Part shown: piece by piece, positions 11,601 through 23,051 of the stretch
Numbering within the stretch: position 1 is the first letter of the stretch
Layout of the letters: the number at the start of each line of letters is the position of its first letter
Assembly: GCA_033439295.1 (NCBI GenBank)
Contig: JAVTLE010000016.1
Coordinates: 2,480,001-2,544,000 of the forward strand
DNA from: Deuterostichococcus epilithicus
Lineage: Eukaryota > Chlorophyta > Trebouxiophyceae > Prasiolales > Stichococcaceae
Direction: 5' to 3'
Length of the DNA: 64,000 nt
Translations under genes and position numbers: made by a program
Notes under the pieces: generated by a model
Told to the model about the DNA's origin: nothing
Database searches by the model: none
The model's input: only the letters and a program-made list of their open reading frames with translations

Positions 11601-12675
11601 CAGCATCCAACGTCCTGTAGCCCCACCCTACTGCGGCGACCCGCTCCTGCTTCCGCACGCCCAGCCTCCCGGGGTCCGCTGCGCCCCCGCTGCTGTGGAG
11701 CCCCCCCTCCTTCCGCCTGCCGCCTGCCGATGATGGCAGGGGGCACGAAAAGCTTTTGCGGCCCCCTGAATGATGGTGTGCCGGCACACCGCAGGTGGGC
11801 GATGAGGCGCTGCAGCAGGCGCTGGCCGAGAGCCGGGAGCAGGCGGCGGCGCTGCAGCGCGCGCTCGCCTCCGCGCAGCAGGACGGGGTGCTGCGGGAGG
11901 CGGCTCACCAAGAGGCGCTCGACGCCATGCAGGTGTGCCCATCGCCTGCCTGCCTGTTCACCCCTCGTCTGCTTGCCCTTGCCCTTCCGTGGAGGGGAAG
12001 CGACCCCGTGCAGGTCACGACCGCCCGGCAGGCCAGCAGCGGGTCGTGCTGTGCTGCGGGAGGCGGGAGGCTCGGGTGAGGGCCGTGCGGGCGTGCACTT
12101 TCTGACAGGGGCTGAGGCGACTCGCTCGCTGCTTCCCTAAAGGGGAGAGGGAATTTAACAGGCGCCTCCTGTGCCTCCTAGGCAAGGATGCACACGACGG
12201 CGTGCTGCAGGAGGCCGCGCACCTAGCGGCTCGTGACGTCTTGCAAGCTGGTGCCCCTTCACATATACAGAATGAGCATGTCCTTGCAGGGGGAGTCATT
12301 TACAGAAGTTCTGCAGAGACGCTGCCTCGCAGGTTGCGGAGGACCAGGAGACCCGGGCTGCAAGCGAAGTCAGGTCGCTGAAAGAATCTCTGCAGAAATG
12401 TCCACCGCACAGCCATGCGACCTGACGGAGCTGAAATCCTAAACCTCAAACCCTGGCTTAAACCCATTGCCGCCACACAGGACCAGCTGGAGCACTTCCA
12501 GGAGCTGGCGCACGCCGAGCAGATGGAGGCATTCTCGGAGGTGCAGCGGTGGGCCGCGGCCGCGCAGGCGGCGCAGCAGGCGCTCACCAAGGCAGAGCGG
12601 CCGCTGCAGCCGACGCCGGCGGCCGCGGCAGCCGCGGGCGCGGGCGGCAGCAGCCCTTTGGGTGGCAATGGGTAG
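8649..12675 (+). CDS. Coiled-coil protein with N-terminal myristoylation-type motif
   Basis: ATG 8649 begins MGCASSQ, the pattern for N-myristoylation (Gly2) with adjacent Cys palmitoylation, so membrane tethering is likely. Exons with agreeing phases are 8649-8699, 8851-9153, 9631-9774, 10330-10434, 10709-10792, 11196-11336, 11795-11932 and the last, 12481-12675, ending in TAG. A piece at 12333-12395 may be another exon. From exon 2 onward the protein is Ala/Glu/Gln/Lys/Arg-rich with heptad-like spacing (LEQRCAAARAEG, LQQALAESREQAAALQRAL), so a long coiled coil is expected. Its end is Ala/Gly-rich. No enzyme domain is visible. A scaffold or tether role is an inference. Introns hold decayed copies of exons (listed separately) and telomere-like motifs. 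Confidence 0.65.
9502..9588 (+). repeat. Intronic duplicate of the 9631 exon, ending in a stop
   Basis: Behind its own CTGCAG acceptor this segment reads ALDALLETSKCIDDLEQRCAAAR, close to ALKALQEAWKRIDDLEQRCAAAR in the exon at 9631. It then runs into TGA at 9586-9588. Its only nearby GT donor gives phase 2, which does not join the next exon in frame. It looks like a tandem exon copy that is now non-functional, or at most a poison exon. Confidence 0.7.
10156..10310 (+). repeat. Two decayed copies of the 10330 exon
   Basis: Segments starting at 10156 (AELQGMQAKRSALEAQ) and 10266 (AQPEGMEAKFEAL) match the start of the exon at 10330 (AQLEGMKAERAALEAQ). Each has a CCGCAG-type acceptor but no matching donor. 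The second copy runs into a CCCTAAACCCTAGAG motif. All three lie within 280 bases, which suggests local tandem duplication. Confidence 0.65.
12183..12250 (+). repeat. Decayed copy of the end of the 11795-11932 exon
   Basis: The DNA here (GACGGCGTGCTGCAGGAGG and what follows) aligns by eye with the exon end encoding DGVLREAAHQEALDAMQ. It carries base changes and has lost the donor. It sits in the following intron. Confidence 0.5.
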
Positions 12676-13397
12676 GGGGCGTGCACGTGATCGGCCAGGG
12701 GGTTCGTGCTGTGCTGCTGGGCAGCGTTGAGGCAACAGGCTTTGACCTGTCGCCGCCCGGGCTGCAACTCGGGCTGCCTTTCTTCGTCAGCAATCAGCGG
12801 TGCAGGTCCCGTCCGTTGTTTCTCCTTGGGTCTTCGTTGGCGTCCGGCACAACTATAACAATTGCACCACTCGCCGCTGCACTGGGCGGATCTGTTGTGT
12901 TTCACGTGCCCAGTGTGCGCACATCATTTGGGTCGGTCTCATGTCTGTGAGGGTGCTGCGCTGCAGCATAAAGCTGCCTCACCTCCTGTGAGCTTGCATC
13001 GACAACATGCCTTTCGGTTTAGGATTGTTGCGCAGTAACAGCGTCAAATGGTCTGCCTTCGGCCGGCATGTGCGGCTGCATAGACTCACTGAAGAGGCCT
13101 CTTCAAGCAGATGCCCGCGACTGCTGCCTCTTTCAATCGAAAATGCTACACAAGTGTGTCAAGCAGTGCAACTCACATTCCGCCGCTGCAAGCTGTTAAT
13201 ACCTAAGCACTGTACGAAATATGAAAACCACTCGAAACACCGCACCACACAACAGACCGAGGAACCAAACAATCAGCACCGACAATGGCTTCAGATGGCG
13301 AAGCAGGCTCTGAAGGCACTGGCTCAAGTGGCCATGCCCCAAGCAGACGTCACGCCGGCCTTGAACTCCCGCGCACAGGACCCTGACCCATTCCGGC
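12676..13397. other. Convergent 3' spacer
   Basis: This gap lies between the stop of the plus-strand coiled-coil gene and the stop of the minus-strand ureidoglycolate amidohydrolase gene. It should hold both 3' untranslated regions. No further gene or clear polyadenylation signal was seen. Confidence 0.4.
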
Positions 13398-16300
13398 TCA
13401 GGCAACAGCGCTCTGTGTGCTGGGCGCAGCATGCGCCGCCGTGCGCACCGCCCCCGATAAGCTGGCCAGCGTGAGCGCCAGGGCTTTGACTCCGCGCTCG
13501 ATGTCGGCTGGCGCCGCAAACTCATCCGGGCGGTGGCTGATGCCGCCGCGGCAGGGAATGAACAGCATGGCCGTCGGAGCGATCTGCACGTCACCACAGA
13601 GTGACACTTTCAGCGTTGGCAGCACTTGCAGGCTCAGCGAAGCCGATGGCCGGTCGCGGACAAGGGCTGGGTTGCAACCTGCTCAAGTGGACAGCGCCGT
13701 GGGACGTGAACTGGAGCGGTGTGGCTGTCCTCATGGCGGCGCAGGACTGATACCTGCCGAGGCTGAACAGGGCCTCGATCGCAGCAGGGGCACGCCGGTC
13801 GCACCTTCGCCATGAACAGCGAGTCGTGGTACGCGCGGCTCACCATCTTCTGCCACTTCAGGCCCAGCTGCTCCGCCGCCGCCACGCCCGCATCCACCAC
13901 CTGCATGGGAAGGGTGTCGATGTGAACTCCGCTGTGTGCCGCATGGAGGCTCGTCTGGCAAGGGCGGAATGCTCGCGTCCTGACCAGCGGCTCCGACTGC
14001 TGCCCTCCCCTGCGCCACAAGTCTCACTTCTCCCCTAGGCGAAGGGGCACCATGCAGGAACAGGCCCCAGGGCCGCGCCGTTTGCTTGCCTGCGGGCCGC
14101 ATGTCGCCGGATCGTCCTGATTGATGGTCTCCACCTCGTGCTGCACCTTCCGCCGTGCTGCGATCTCCTTAACCTGAAAACGCCAGGCAAGCGCGCCGCA
14201 TCAGTCGCGTGTGCGCCTGGTGATGCCTCGCGGTGCCGGCATGCCACTGTGCAATGACTCCTGCCCTCACAAAGCGGCACGCAGCACCAGTCGACAGGCC
14301 GCCCTGCGATGAGCGACCAGCCCTGCCAACCTGCACCGACTCTGCCTTGGTCCAGCTCATTGCAGCACGTCGAGCTTTGGTGTGGGGCAAGCACGTCCTG
14401 GTCGCAGCCGGCAACAAGGTTGCCTTCGCGAGGATGGAGGCGACCGTGGCGTCACGTCGGCCGCCGTCGATGTCGCGCACGTCGATCTCCAGCCGCGCCG
14501 CCCGCGGCACGCTGTTGACGGCGTTTGGCGATATGTCCCAGAAGCCTGTGGTCCCCACAGCGTCCTCCGCGCCTGCAGAGTCGTCGAACACGAGCTCCAG
14601 CGGCTTGCAGAGGTGGGTGAGGGCGCCGCACTTGCCGTGCGCCAGCATCGCCAAAGCACAGACGCAGCCGGCCTCGCGGCACCAGCAGGGATGCAGGGTG
14701 CTGGAGAGAGCCTCGTCGGCAGAGCTGTGGTGTGTTCGTGTTCACCGTGCTGCAGCGTCGCCGCCTCCACGTGCAGCGCCAGCTCGGCCGCCGCCAGCGC
14801 GGCGTCGGCACGCCGGTGCATGAGCAGTGCACCCGCGTGGCCGCCGCCACCTCGGAAGGTGACCCGCAGCGCCGCCGGCGCCGCGATGGCAGTCACCACG
14901 CCCAGCTGCAGCCCCTGCGAGCCGGTGATGTCCTCTTTCTTTCCATTCACCCGAGTCGCCACATATGGGTGGCCTTCAGAAGGAGTTACGTAGTCCTCGA
15001 GGGGAATACCAGGATTTCCCGTTGTGTACCTGCCAGTGTGTCGGATCTCGCAGGACAAGAGTGCTGCTCGCGTCGCGGCATCTCCAGGTAGAGGAGGGGG
15101 AGGGGGGGTGGCGTCAGTTGAGACCAATGATGCGAGCCTTTCCCAGCGATGGGCAGGGGCACGAGCTTCGTGCGGCGGCCGCATCAGGGTTCGCACAGCC
15201 CGGCTGCAAAAGTGTATGCGATCCAGCACACCAGAAGGCGAAAGCAGCCACTCAGAGAGAACAGCAGCAGCAACACACGAGGACTCTGACACGTAACACG
15301 AATGAATGATCGGCACCTTAGCCTCCAGCTCGGGACCCTGCTCGATGTGCAGCTCCACGAACGCGTGCACCTTCCCGGTGCCAATCAGCTTCGTCCTCGC
15401 CAGGATGTCCTGAAGGGGTACGCAGCCAAGCAACCAATCGAAAGGAGTCGGCTGCCTCGAGCCGTGACATCACAAAGACAGGGCAGCAGGCAGACACGAC
15501 GGCGACTCCAGCTGCCTGCCCTCTGGGTGGCAGGGTGCCTGGAAGCGAGCGGCTGCGGCGCCGTGCAGGCGCCCGGTCACTACGCTGATTGCGGACTGGA
15601 ACGGAGCTCATTGAGTGATCGTCGCCCGTACCTGGTTGCTGCTGCTAGGGTAGCCGGCCTGCGCGGCGGCTTCCCGGAAGCTGGTGCCATTTTCGTCCTT
15701 CGCAGCCGCCAGCGCCGCCGGCTCCAGGCATCCGGCCATACCGCGGCTGCGGAGGCAGATGTATTTGCAATAACAGATCCCAAACTCAGCTTGGATGGCG
15801 GACCTTGCGTTTGAAGCACACTGTATGCTATAGAAGCTTCTTGCAGCAAGCTGTTGTGTTGCATTGTCTGATGCTGCGACTCACAATTGAAATCACACAG
15901 CACAACGCAGCAAAGCATAACAAAGCCACAGGCGCACGGAAAGAACTGGGACTAGGTGTACCTGCCGATGCAGCCCAGGCCGAAGCGAGTCGGCTCCTCC
16001 GACGTGAAGAAGACGACGTCGATTGGCCGCTGCGGCACATAGCCGCTGGCGTTGAGCGCCCTGATGGACGCAATCGGCCCGATGACGCCCAGGGTGCCAT
16101 CATAGGCGCCCGCCAGCGGGATCGCATCGCAGTGCGACCCAGTCAGGACCGCCGCTGCAGGCATGCGCGCCAAGCTTGGCAGGCTGTCACTCGCCTGATG
16201 CGGCACACAGAGGGCGCCTGGCATGCAGCTGCCGGCGCATGTTAGCAACTTCCCGCCGCAAGCGTCGCGATGGACGGCACAGTCAGGCCAGTTGCCGCGC

Positions 16301-17061
16301 GAAATCCCGAACAATGGCAGCTACAGCCCGTCCAGCTGCGCAGCCGCGGACGCTGTTGTGCTGCGGAGTCGGGTCGCGTCGCTTGCCATCAGGGCACTGT
16401 TTGGGGGTGGCACCTGCATCCGGGTCGCTGCCGTGCCACCTCCCAAAAATGTTGCCCATTCCGTCCTCGCGCACCGAAAGTCCAGCGTCGCGCATGAGCC
16501 CCTTCACGTATCTGCATGCCGGATCCTCAATCCTTGGCTGTCAGGCCAGCAGAGCTGGGGCCTGGCGGCGGCGCCAGCGGCAGGCGTGGGTCATGAAGTC
16601 GCCACGCTCCACAGATCGGCAGACATGGGATGCTGCATTGCATCTTGATCTGTGTGACCATGATTGTTGCATGCCCAATCGCAGGCTTCAGCAGTGAGAG
16701 GTTGCTCGCACCTGCGCGCGTCTAGGTCAGCGTCTGTGAACAGCACCCGGGTGACGGCCGGCCAGGGGTCCACTGAGAAGGACGCCAGATGCCTCAGCTG
16801 CGCGACAGAGAAGCTTGCTCAGCCTTATGCTGCAGAACATCTCGCTGCACCTGCAAAAGGTTCACATAGTTGCTGCAGCTCTGATACCTGAGCCGCGATC
16901 TCCTTGCCGTCCGCAACGAGGCCATCATCGCCTGGCTTCTCATACACCGAAATTAGGATCACGCATGCGAAAGCTGTGAGTATCGCAGGCTTGGCGGCCA
17001 CACGAACAAGGTTGAGCAAAGCGCGGTGGATGTCCCGTTGCTGCGCCTGGATGGGCGGCAT
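13398..17061 (-). CDS. UAH: Ureidoglycolate amidohydrolase (M20 family), ER-targeted
   Basis: This Mn-dependent hydrolase of purine catabolism releases ammonia, CO2 and glyoxylate from ureidoglycolate. Eleven exons join in frame to 480 residues, close to plant UAH: 17061-16888, 16797-16712, 16511-16414, 16154-15962, 15746-15632, 15409-15317, 14914-14746, 14572-14424, 14173-14090, 13900-13805, 13583-13398. An in-frame ATG also exists at 17097. The N-terminus has a hydrophobic segment (AILTAFACVILISVY), as in ER-located plant enzymes. Metal-site motifs are GSHCDAIP with GAYDG, FTSEEPTRFG, HIEQGP and SRAYHDSLFMA. The last motif, plus GVVTAIAAPA, separates UAH from allantoate amidohydrolase. Plant UAH usually has Ile where GSHCD has Cys. 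Introns 14423-14174 and 14089-13901 have GC donors. It is divergent from the lipase gene. Confidence 0.9.
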
Positions 17062-17717
17062 TGCGGCCAAAGAACGACACGCTGCGGAATAACGCACTTG
17101 ACAGAGGAGGAAGCTGGTCTTGTTGCTGCGCGTTCAGCGAGCACTACTGCTGAGCTGCTGAGCACAGCACAAGGCACGTGACTCAATTTTCCAAGGCCGC
17201 ATTTAGCTGATCTTCCTGGTGCCTGTGTGTGTTCGCTTTGGGGTCATCCACGGCAGTCAGACACGCTTGCTCTACACAGTTATGCTGCTCCGTGAAAGTC
17301 GCGGCCGCTCACCGCCTGCACTGAGGTGGCTGCCAGTCAGAACCTGGCAGCCTGTTGCCGCAACGATTCAAGCGATTCTCTGCAGCATCGTATTGCAGCT
17401 TCGATAGTTGCTTGCCATCGTCAGCCTACTGCGGCAAGGCAGCTTGGCAGCCCATGACGGGGTGATGCTTCGGCTGTGGCACACTTACCCAGCAGCCAGC
17501 GCCTTGAACGGCGCGAGGGGAGTGCGGCACCGAGTAGAAGGCTGGTGCACAGGTGAGAAGCGCTTGCAATTGCCGGAAACCATGTCAGCCTCCCATCTGC
17601 CGTTGCCTCGTGCGCAGCAGACCCTCACGCCTAGCCAAAAACCATCCCGCATCATCTCAAGTAACTTCATGCGTTGCAGATCATTGTGGCCGGGCCATCA
17701 GCGAGGTGCTTGCCGGA
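17062..17717. promoter_or_regulatory. Shared divergent promoter region (UAH / lipase)
   Basis: About 650 bases separate the start of the minus-strand UAH gene from the first in-frame ATG of the plus-strand lipase. Both promoters and 5' leaders must lie here. I see no unambiguous core element. The lipase frame is open upstream of ATG 17718, so part of this stretch could be an additional 5' exon. Confidence 0.4.
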
Positions 17718-20700
17718 ATGCTCAGGCCCAGCGCCTGCACAGGCCAAGTGCCGCATGTTGGCCTCTCGACGGCAGCTCGCCTCGTGCCGGCAGGCTCCCG
17801 CACGGCTGCACAGTCGCAGCAGGCGTGGCACGTCCGCTGGAAAGCTGCAACACTGCTGCAGACCGCCTGCTCACCCGCACTGCCGGCTGCCTGCCGAGGC
17901 GGCGGCACCGTCCTGGCACCGGCGTTGCGTCAGCAGGCGCCGCCTGTGCCACACTCCCAGACTGCCTGCAGGCAGCGGCACGCCAGCAGCCCAGCAGCAC
18001 TGCGCCATTTTCATACGAGCAGTCTTGCAGCGGCCGCCGAGCAGCAGTCTGGGAACCAGGCCTCGTCAAGCCTGCCGCACCGCTGGCCAGGGCACGACCG
18101 GCGGCGCGCCACTAGCAGTGCCCTGCTGCCGACCCTGAGCAGCCTGCACAGCATCTCGGGCTGGCAGCCGTGCGCACAGCGCCTGTTGACCGAGCAGGCA
18201 GCTGCCAGCAGTCGTCATGAAGCGAATCAGACGCGTGACGGCAACTCTGCCGCTGCCCCTGCCGCCGCCGCGCAGCAGCAGCAGAACAGCGAACAGCCCC
18301 TGCCCAGCCCCTTCAGTCCGGCAGCGATCGAGGCAGATACACGAGGCAGCTCTGGCGGCGCAAACGCCGCACGCGAGGCGACTGCTGACAGCGGTGGCGC
18401 GCTGCAGCAACGGCGGGAGGCTCTCCTGCGGTCTGTGAACGTTGAAGTACAGGACCCTCAGGGCGATGACAAGGAGGCAGGGTCCCACACCTTTGGCTCC
18501 AGGGTCAGCCAGGTGATGAGCTGCCACGTTTCCATAACTAAGTATTCTGAGCCGAATGCCAGGGTCGCATCAGTCAGGCAAAACGCACTGAGCCTCCAAC
18601 GAAAGGTACTGGAAGACAGTTGCTCCATGGTGCAAAATGCAGGCGCTGCGAGGCGCCTTCCAAACATACTACACTGTGGTGCGCTTCCCTGTTCGACACC
18701 TGCCATATCCCTTGTCTGTAATAGGCAGTCTTGTTATGGCAGTCACATCTGCCAACAATGTGTGAACAGATAGATGTCGAAGAAAAGGTAGGCCGCAGGT
18801 TCTGGGAAATAAACTCGGCAGGCTGCCGCTCTGTCAGGTTGGCGCCGTCTCCACAGCCGAGTCGTTGTCACAGCCGAGAAACCGTCGGTGTAGGTGTTCT
18901 ACAACACCGTGGTGCGGGTGCTGAAGCTGCTCGGCGCGGACAGGTTCTTTGCGTGGGTCACGCCCCGCCTGGAGCTCGGCTATGCCAACCTCGCGGGTTC
19001 GTGTCCTGAACACCCGTGTCTGATCTGTCGCAGCCCTGTAGTGGTTGATCCATGGCATTACAAGGTTTGTACTAGAGGCACGTACTCAATGCGGTGCTGT
19101 GCTGATCTGCGCACTCTGTTGACAACAGGCAGTGCCCGCCGCAGTGCCTGCCGCCGCTGCATCCCAGGGTTCTCTGCCCTGCCGAGAAGTTGACGTCTTA
19201 TGGCTCTGCAGGCGTGTGGCACGAGTTTGGGGATGGCCGGCGGCGTCCGTTCAGCTTGGCCAATAATTACGATCCGGATTTCAGCATCCCACAGTTCTAT
19301 GACGCCCGGGTGATCCCCTGCAGCCAAACCAAAGACACACAACAAGGATAACTGGATCAGATACTGAGACTAAGGATTCATCATGGTTTTCCAACATCGA
19401 CAACTCGACCGAAACTTGGGTTAGGACTGTTCAGCTGCACGTTGGCGGCTGTCAGTATGTCAGTCCTGCAAGCAGTGCTGCAGAGCATGCAGCCCATGCA
19501 ATAGGAAAGCAACCCGCCTTGCCCCGTGCTGCACCTGGGAACCCTGTCCCTGCCGCCGCAGGAGTTCCCCTTTGGCGAGGTGGACCTGGTCAGCCCTCCC
19601 GGCTACCAGCCACGCATCGCACACCTGCTCAGCCTGGGTGAGCAGGGCATGCATGGGGGGGCTGTCACTCTCCTGCAGTCGCTGCGCCTGCGGGACGCCT
19701 GCTGCGCCGTCTGAGGGCCTCTAGTGCGACATGACAGCTGCAGACTTCACCTGCAGCCCGGCGCGCGATGTGCAGCTGGGATTGGCCTGCTGAGTGCAGT
19801 GAGGCACATCAACAGAAGGTTGTGGTCAGAAGCTTGCGGTGCCGCCTCTGTGCCGCACATGACCATGCCCATGGCGGAGCCGTTCTCCCCATGCCCTGCA
19901 GCAATGAAGCTGGTGTACGAGCACAACGACGTCATCCAGGACACCATCGAGCACACCTGGGGCATGCAGTGCCTGGCCATTATCGAGACGGCGTCCATGG
20001 TGATTTTACGTTTCGGGCTGCTGACTCCGGACGCCGCTGCTCTGCGTGGAAAGCACGCCGTCTGCTCACCTGCTGCCCGCTGGGACCATGACTCCAGGCA
20101 CAGCTATGTGTTTGAAGCAATGCGTGTGCAGTGGACAGAGCCCCGCTTTGGCTCACTGACGACGGCGCGCCATGCTGCCCCTTCAGGAAGCGTCCCAGGC
20201 GGACAGCTCGTCGGACTCTGAGGGCGTCTGGCAGCCGCCGCCAGCGCTGGCGGCCCTGGACGATAGGGTCGACCTCGGCAGCGGCGAGGGCAGCAGTGGT
20301 GGTCAGGACGGAGGCGGTGAGACGAAGGTGCACCCGCCACTGCTGCACTCTGTGCTCTCTGTGCACGGGCTGCACAGGCCTGCAGCTTCCGGCGGGCGTC
20401 GCTCCTCTTCCACAGCCATGGCTGAGTTTCAGGCGCTCGGCGGCGGGAGCTTTGCTGCTGGTTTTCCACTGGTACCGAGTCAGCAGGTGGACGCGGCAAA
20501 GGAGCTGCTGTCTTGGGGAGAGAGCGCCACAGGGTGGGCAGGCGACCGAATCGGCGCCGCCCCCGAGTCCGCTTGACCCTGCCCCACCCCCTTTCCCCGG
20601 CTAGGAGTCTTTTTTATCGCCCCTTGCCTGCACGCCAGCAGGTGAGGGAGAAGGGCGGTGAGGCGGACACCATACCCGGCTCGGAGGGGCGACAGAAGAC

Positions 20701-23051
20701 GGGGCAGGACATCCGGGAGGGGCGGCAGCAGGATGCGGTGCCGCCGGAGCGCGCCCGCAAGGGCGAGACCTCCTTCCTGCCCTCCAGCAAGGCCATCGTG
20801 CTGCGCTCAGACGGCAAGCGCCCGCAGCTCCCACGCAGGCTTGCCCTCATGCTCTGCAGGCTGCTTGGCTCGACGCTTCGTGGCCGTGCGCTGGCGCAGC
20901 GCTGCAGTCCCCTCCATGCGACACAGCACCGCAAACCCTTTCTAGCCTCGGTTTCGCCTCTCAGATTCCTGCTCCATGTGACCTGTCAGCAATGCAGTTG
21001 GGAAGAGGCGCCGGCGCCACCAGCTGCAACCACAAGCCGCGCCTGCAGAGCAGCTGCGGTCTGCTCAATTGCCCGGGCCTTTGACCTCACTAGATGTTTT
21101 CGACTTGCAGGCGCAACGATCGTTGCATTCCGGGGCACAGAGGCCACCAACCTGCTCAACTGGTGCGACTGCACACCCGTTGGAGGAGGCAGCGAGCAGG
21201 GCCTGACGGCCACGCGCATCTGCACGTTCCATGCATCGCAACTGCAGCCACGTGGACACCGCACCGGCGCTGCGAGACCGGAGGCATCTCAGTCAGGCGA
21301 GGACCACTTTCCCTCCGCAGGCGCACCAACATCACCATCAACCTGACGCGGCACAAGCGGCTGGGCGGCGTGCACGACGGCTTCTACGCCGCGCTGTTCC
21401 ACCGCCCCGCCAGCGGCGGCACCTCCCTCTTTGAGGACCTGGTGTCTGAGCTGCGGGAGGAGGGCGGCGACGAGGAGGTAGGGTTTAGGGCTGCACGAGG
21501 AGGTGTGCTGCTGGAGTCAGGACCCTGACTCGGCCTGGAGGTTTTGTCTCGAAGCAGTGCATCAGTGGAGGGGCTGCATCGGGGTCAGGCCGTGCCGTGG
21601 AGGGGTGCAACCCTGTTCGCCCCTCGTGATGCGTCGCAGTCGCAGCACACCATGCCAGGTCAAGGTCGTGTGTCGATTGACGACCAGGGTTTTGACAGCG
21701 CCCACGGGTTTCGACAGCACCCACGGTCCCCCTCTGCAGGACGGCCGGCAGCGGTTCGAGGAGCCGCTGTACATCACGGGCCACAGCCTGGGCGGCGCCA
21801 TCGCCTCCGTCTTTGCGCAGGCGCTGGCTGTCCGGGTGAGCCATCACTGCATTTCTCTGCTCATGGGCCCCTGCAGGCCCTGCTCATCAAGGGCTGGCGG
21901 CCCATCGGGGTGTCAGCTGAGAGTTCATTATGGCGTAGCCTCATGCCTCGGCACTGGGCAGCAGGTGACAAGGGAGTTTACACCAACAGACGCTGCTCCC
22001 TCCAGCCACAAAACGTTGGTCACTGTGGGCACGTGCCAAGCAGGAACCCGACCTGGCCGCGCGGGTGGCGGCCGTTTACACGTTTGGGGAGCCGCGCGTC
22101 GGCGACGCCACCTTCCGGGATATGGCGGAAGCAGCATACGGGGACCGCTGCTTCCGCATTCGCAACGCCGGCGACATTGTGCCGTTCCTTTTGCCGCAGT
22201 GGCTGGGCTACAGGTGCGGGCTGCCTCACCTTCGCCCGACCCCAAGCGTTGTCTTCTGGTAGTTTGGCTCTTCACTCTTTGCAGCCGTCTTATCAAGAAG
22301 TGATGTGCACCCAGGCCACCGACAAGATGTTTTATACGGATGCCTGTGGCCACACATGTTACACCCCACCTTCGACTGGAGTGCATTACCATCTTGATGA
22401 TGGCATCTCGCAGGCACCGCGGCAAGGAGCTGTTCCTCACCTCTTTCGGAGCCATGAAATCGGATGCAGCGGACATCCGGCGGGCGGCGCTGAAGGAGAA
22501 CCTGGGTGCGCCTGTTGCTGGTTGCAACAGTTGCAACAGTCACAGAGCTGAAGGCGAGGCGCACCCTGCTGCTGCTGGTGCCCATCAAGCATGTGGCGGT
22601 GCCAGCTGCCATCCGTCCGGCTGTCATCTGTGTGGTTGACGCAAATCTTGCAGCAGCGCCAGAGCCGCGGAGCAGCGCTGCAGGCTTGCGGCAGACAGCA
22701 GCGAACTTGCTTGCGTCGGGTGGATTTGATTTGATTTGTTAGTTTTGATGATTGGCACCTGCTGTCCTGCATCAGCGGCCATATCTCGGGACACGGCTCG
22801 GATCGGAAGCCGCACTGCTTGCTGCGCTTCCGTTCTGTGACGCCTAATTTCTTTCCTGGCGTGCAGGCTTCCCCCTGCTCTACCTGTACAAGATCGGGGC
22901 TGGGCGGCTGGGGCGCCGCCGCGAGACCTGGCTGCGCACTCTGTACCGCCTCACCTTCGTCTTCGTGCTGCCGGGTTTCGTGGACCACTTCCCGTGCGAG
23001 TACGAACGGAAGACGAGGGCGTCCCTGGAGGGCCGCAAGACTGACACGTGA
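17718..23051 (+). CDS. OBL1-like class 3 triacylglycerol lipase
   Basis: This alpha/beta-hydrolase lipase probably acts on lipid droplets or membranes. Thirteen exons join in frame to 797 residues: 17718-18512, 18894-18996, 19212-19309, 19562-19637, 19902-19999, 20187-20486, 20642-20813, 21111-21162, 21321-21477, 21740-21835, 22044-22213, 22414-22505, 22867-23051. The core reads AIVLRSDGATIVAFRGTE, then TGHSLGGA (catalytic Ser), VYTFGEPRVGD, AGDIVPFLLP (probable Asp) and GFVDHFPCEYE (probable His). KLVYEHNDVIQDTIEHTWGM and the C-terminal LYRLTFVFVLPGF region match plant oil-body lipase 1. Unusual parts are a Ser/Ala/Arg-rich extension of about 265 residues resembling an organelle presequence (RHFHTSSLAAAA) and a Ser/Gly/Asp-rich insertion (exon 20187-20486). 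Intron 20814-21110 has a GC donor. The start codon is the least certain part. Confidence 0.85.

Noticed and set aside
13398-17061. Allantoate amidohydrolase or N-carbamoyl-amino-acid hydrolase
   Set aside because: Same M20 fold, but SRAYHDSLFMA, GVVTAIAAPA and overall exon-joined length fit ureidoglycolate amidohydrolase better.
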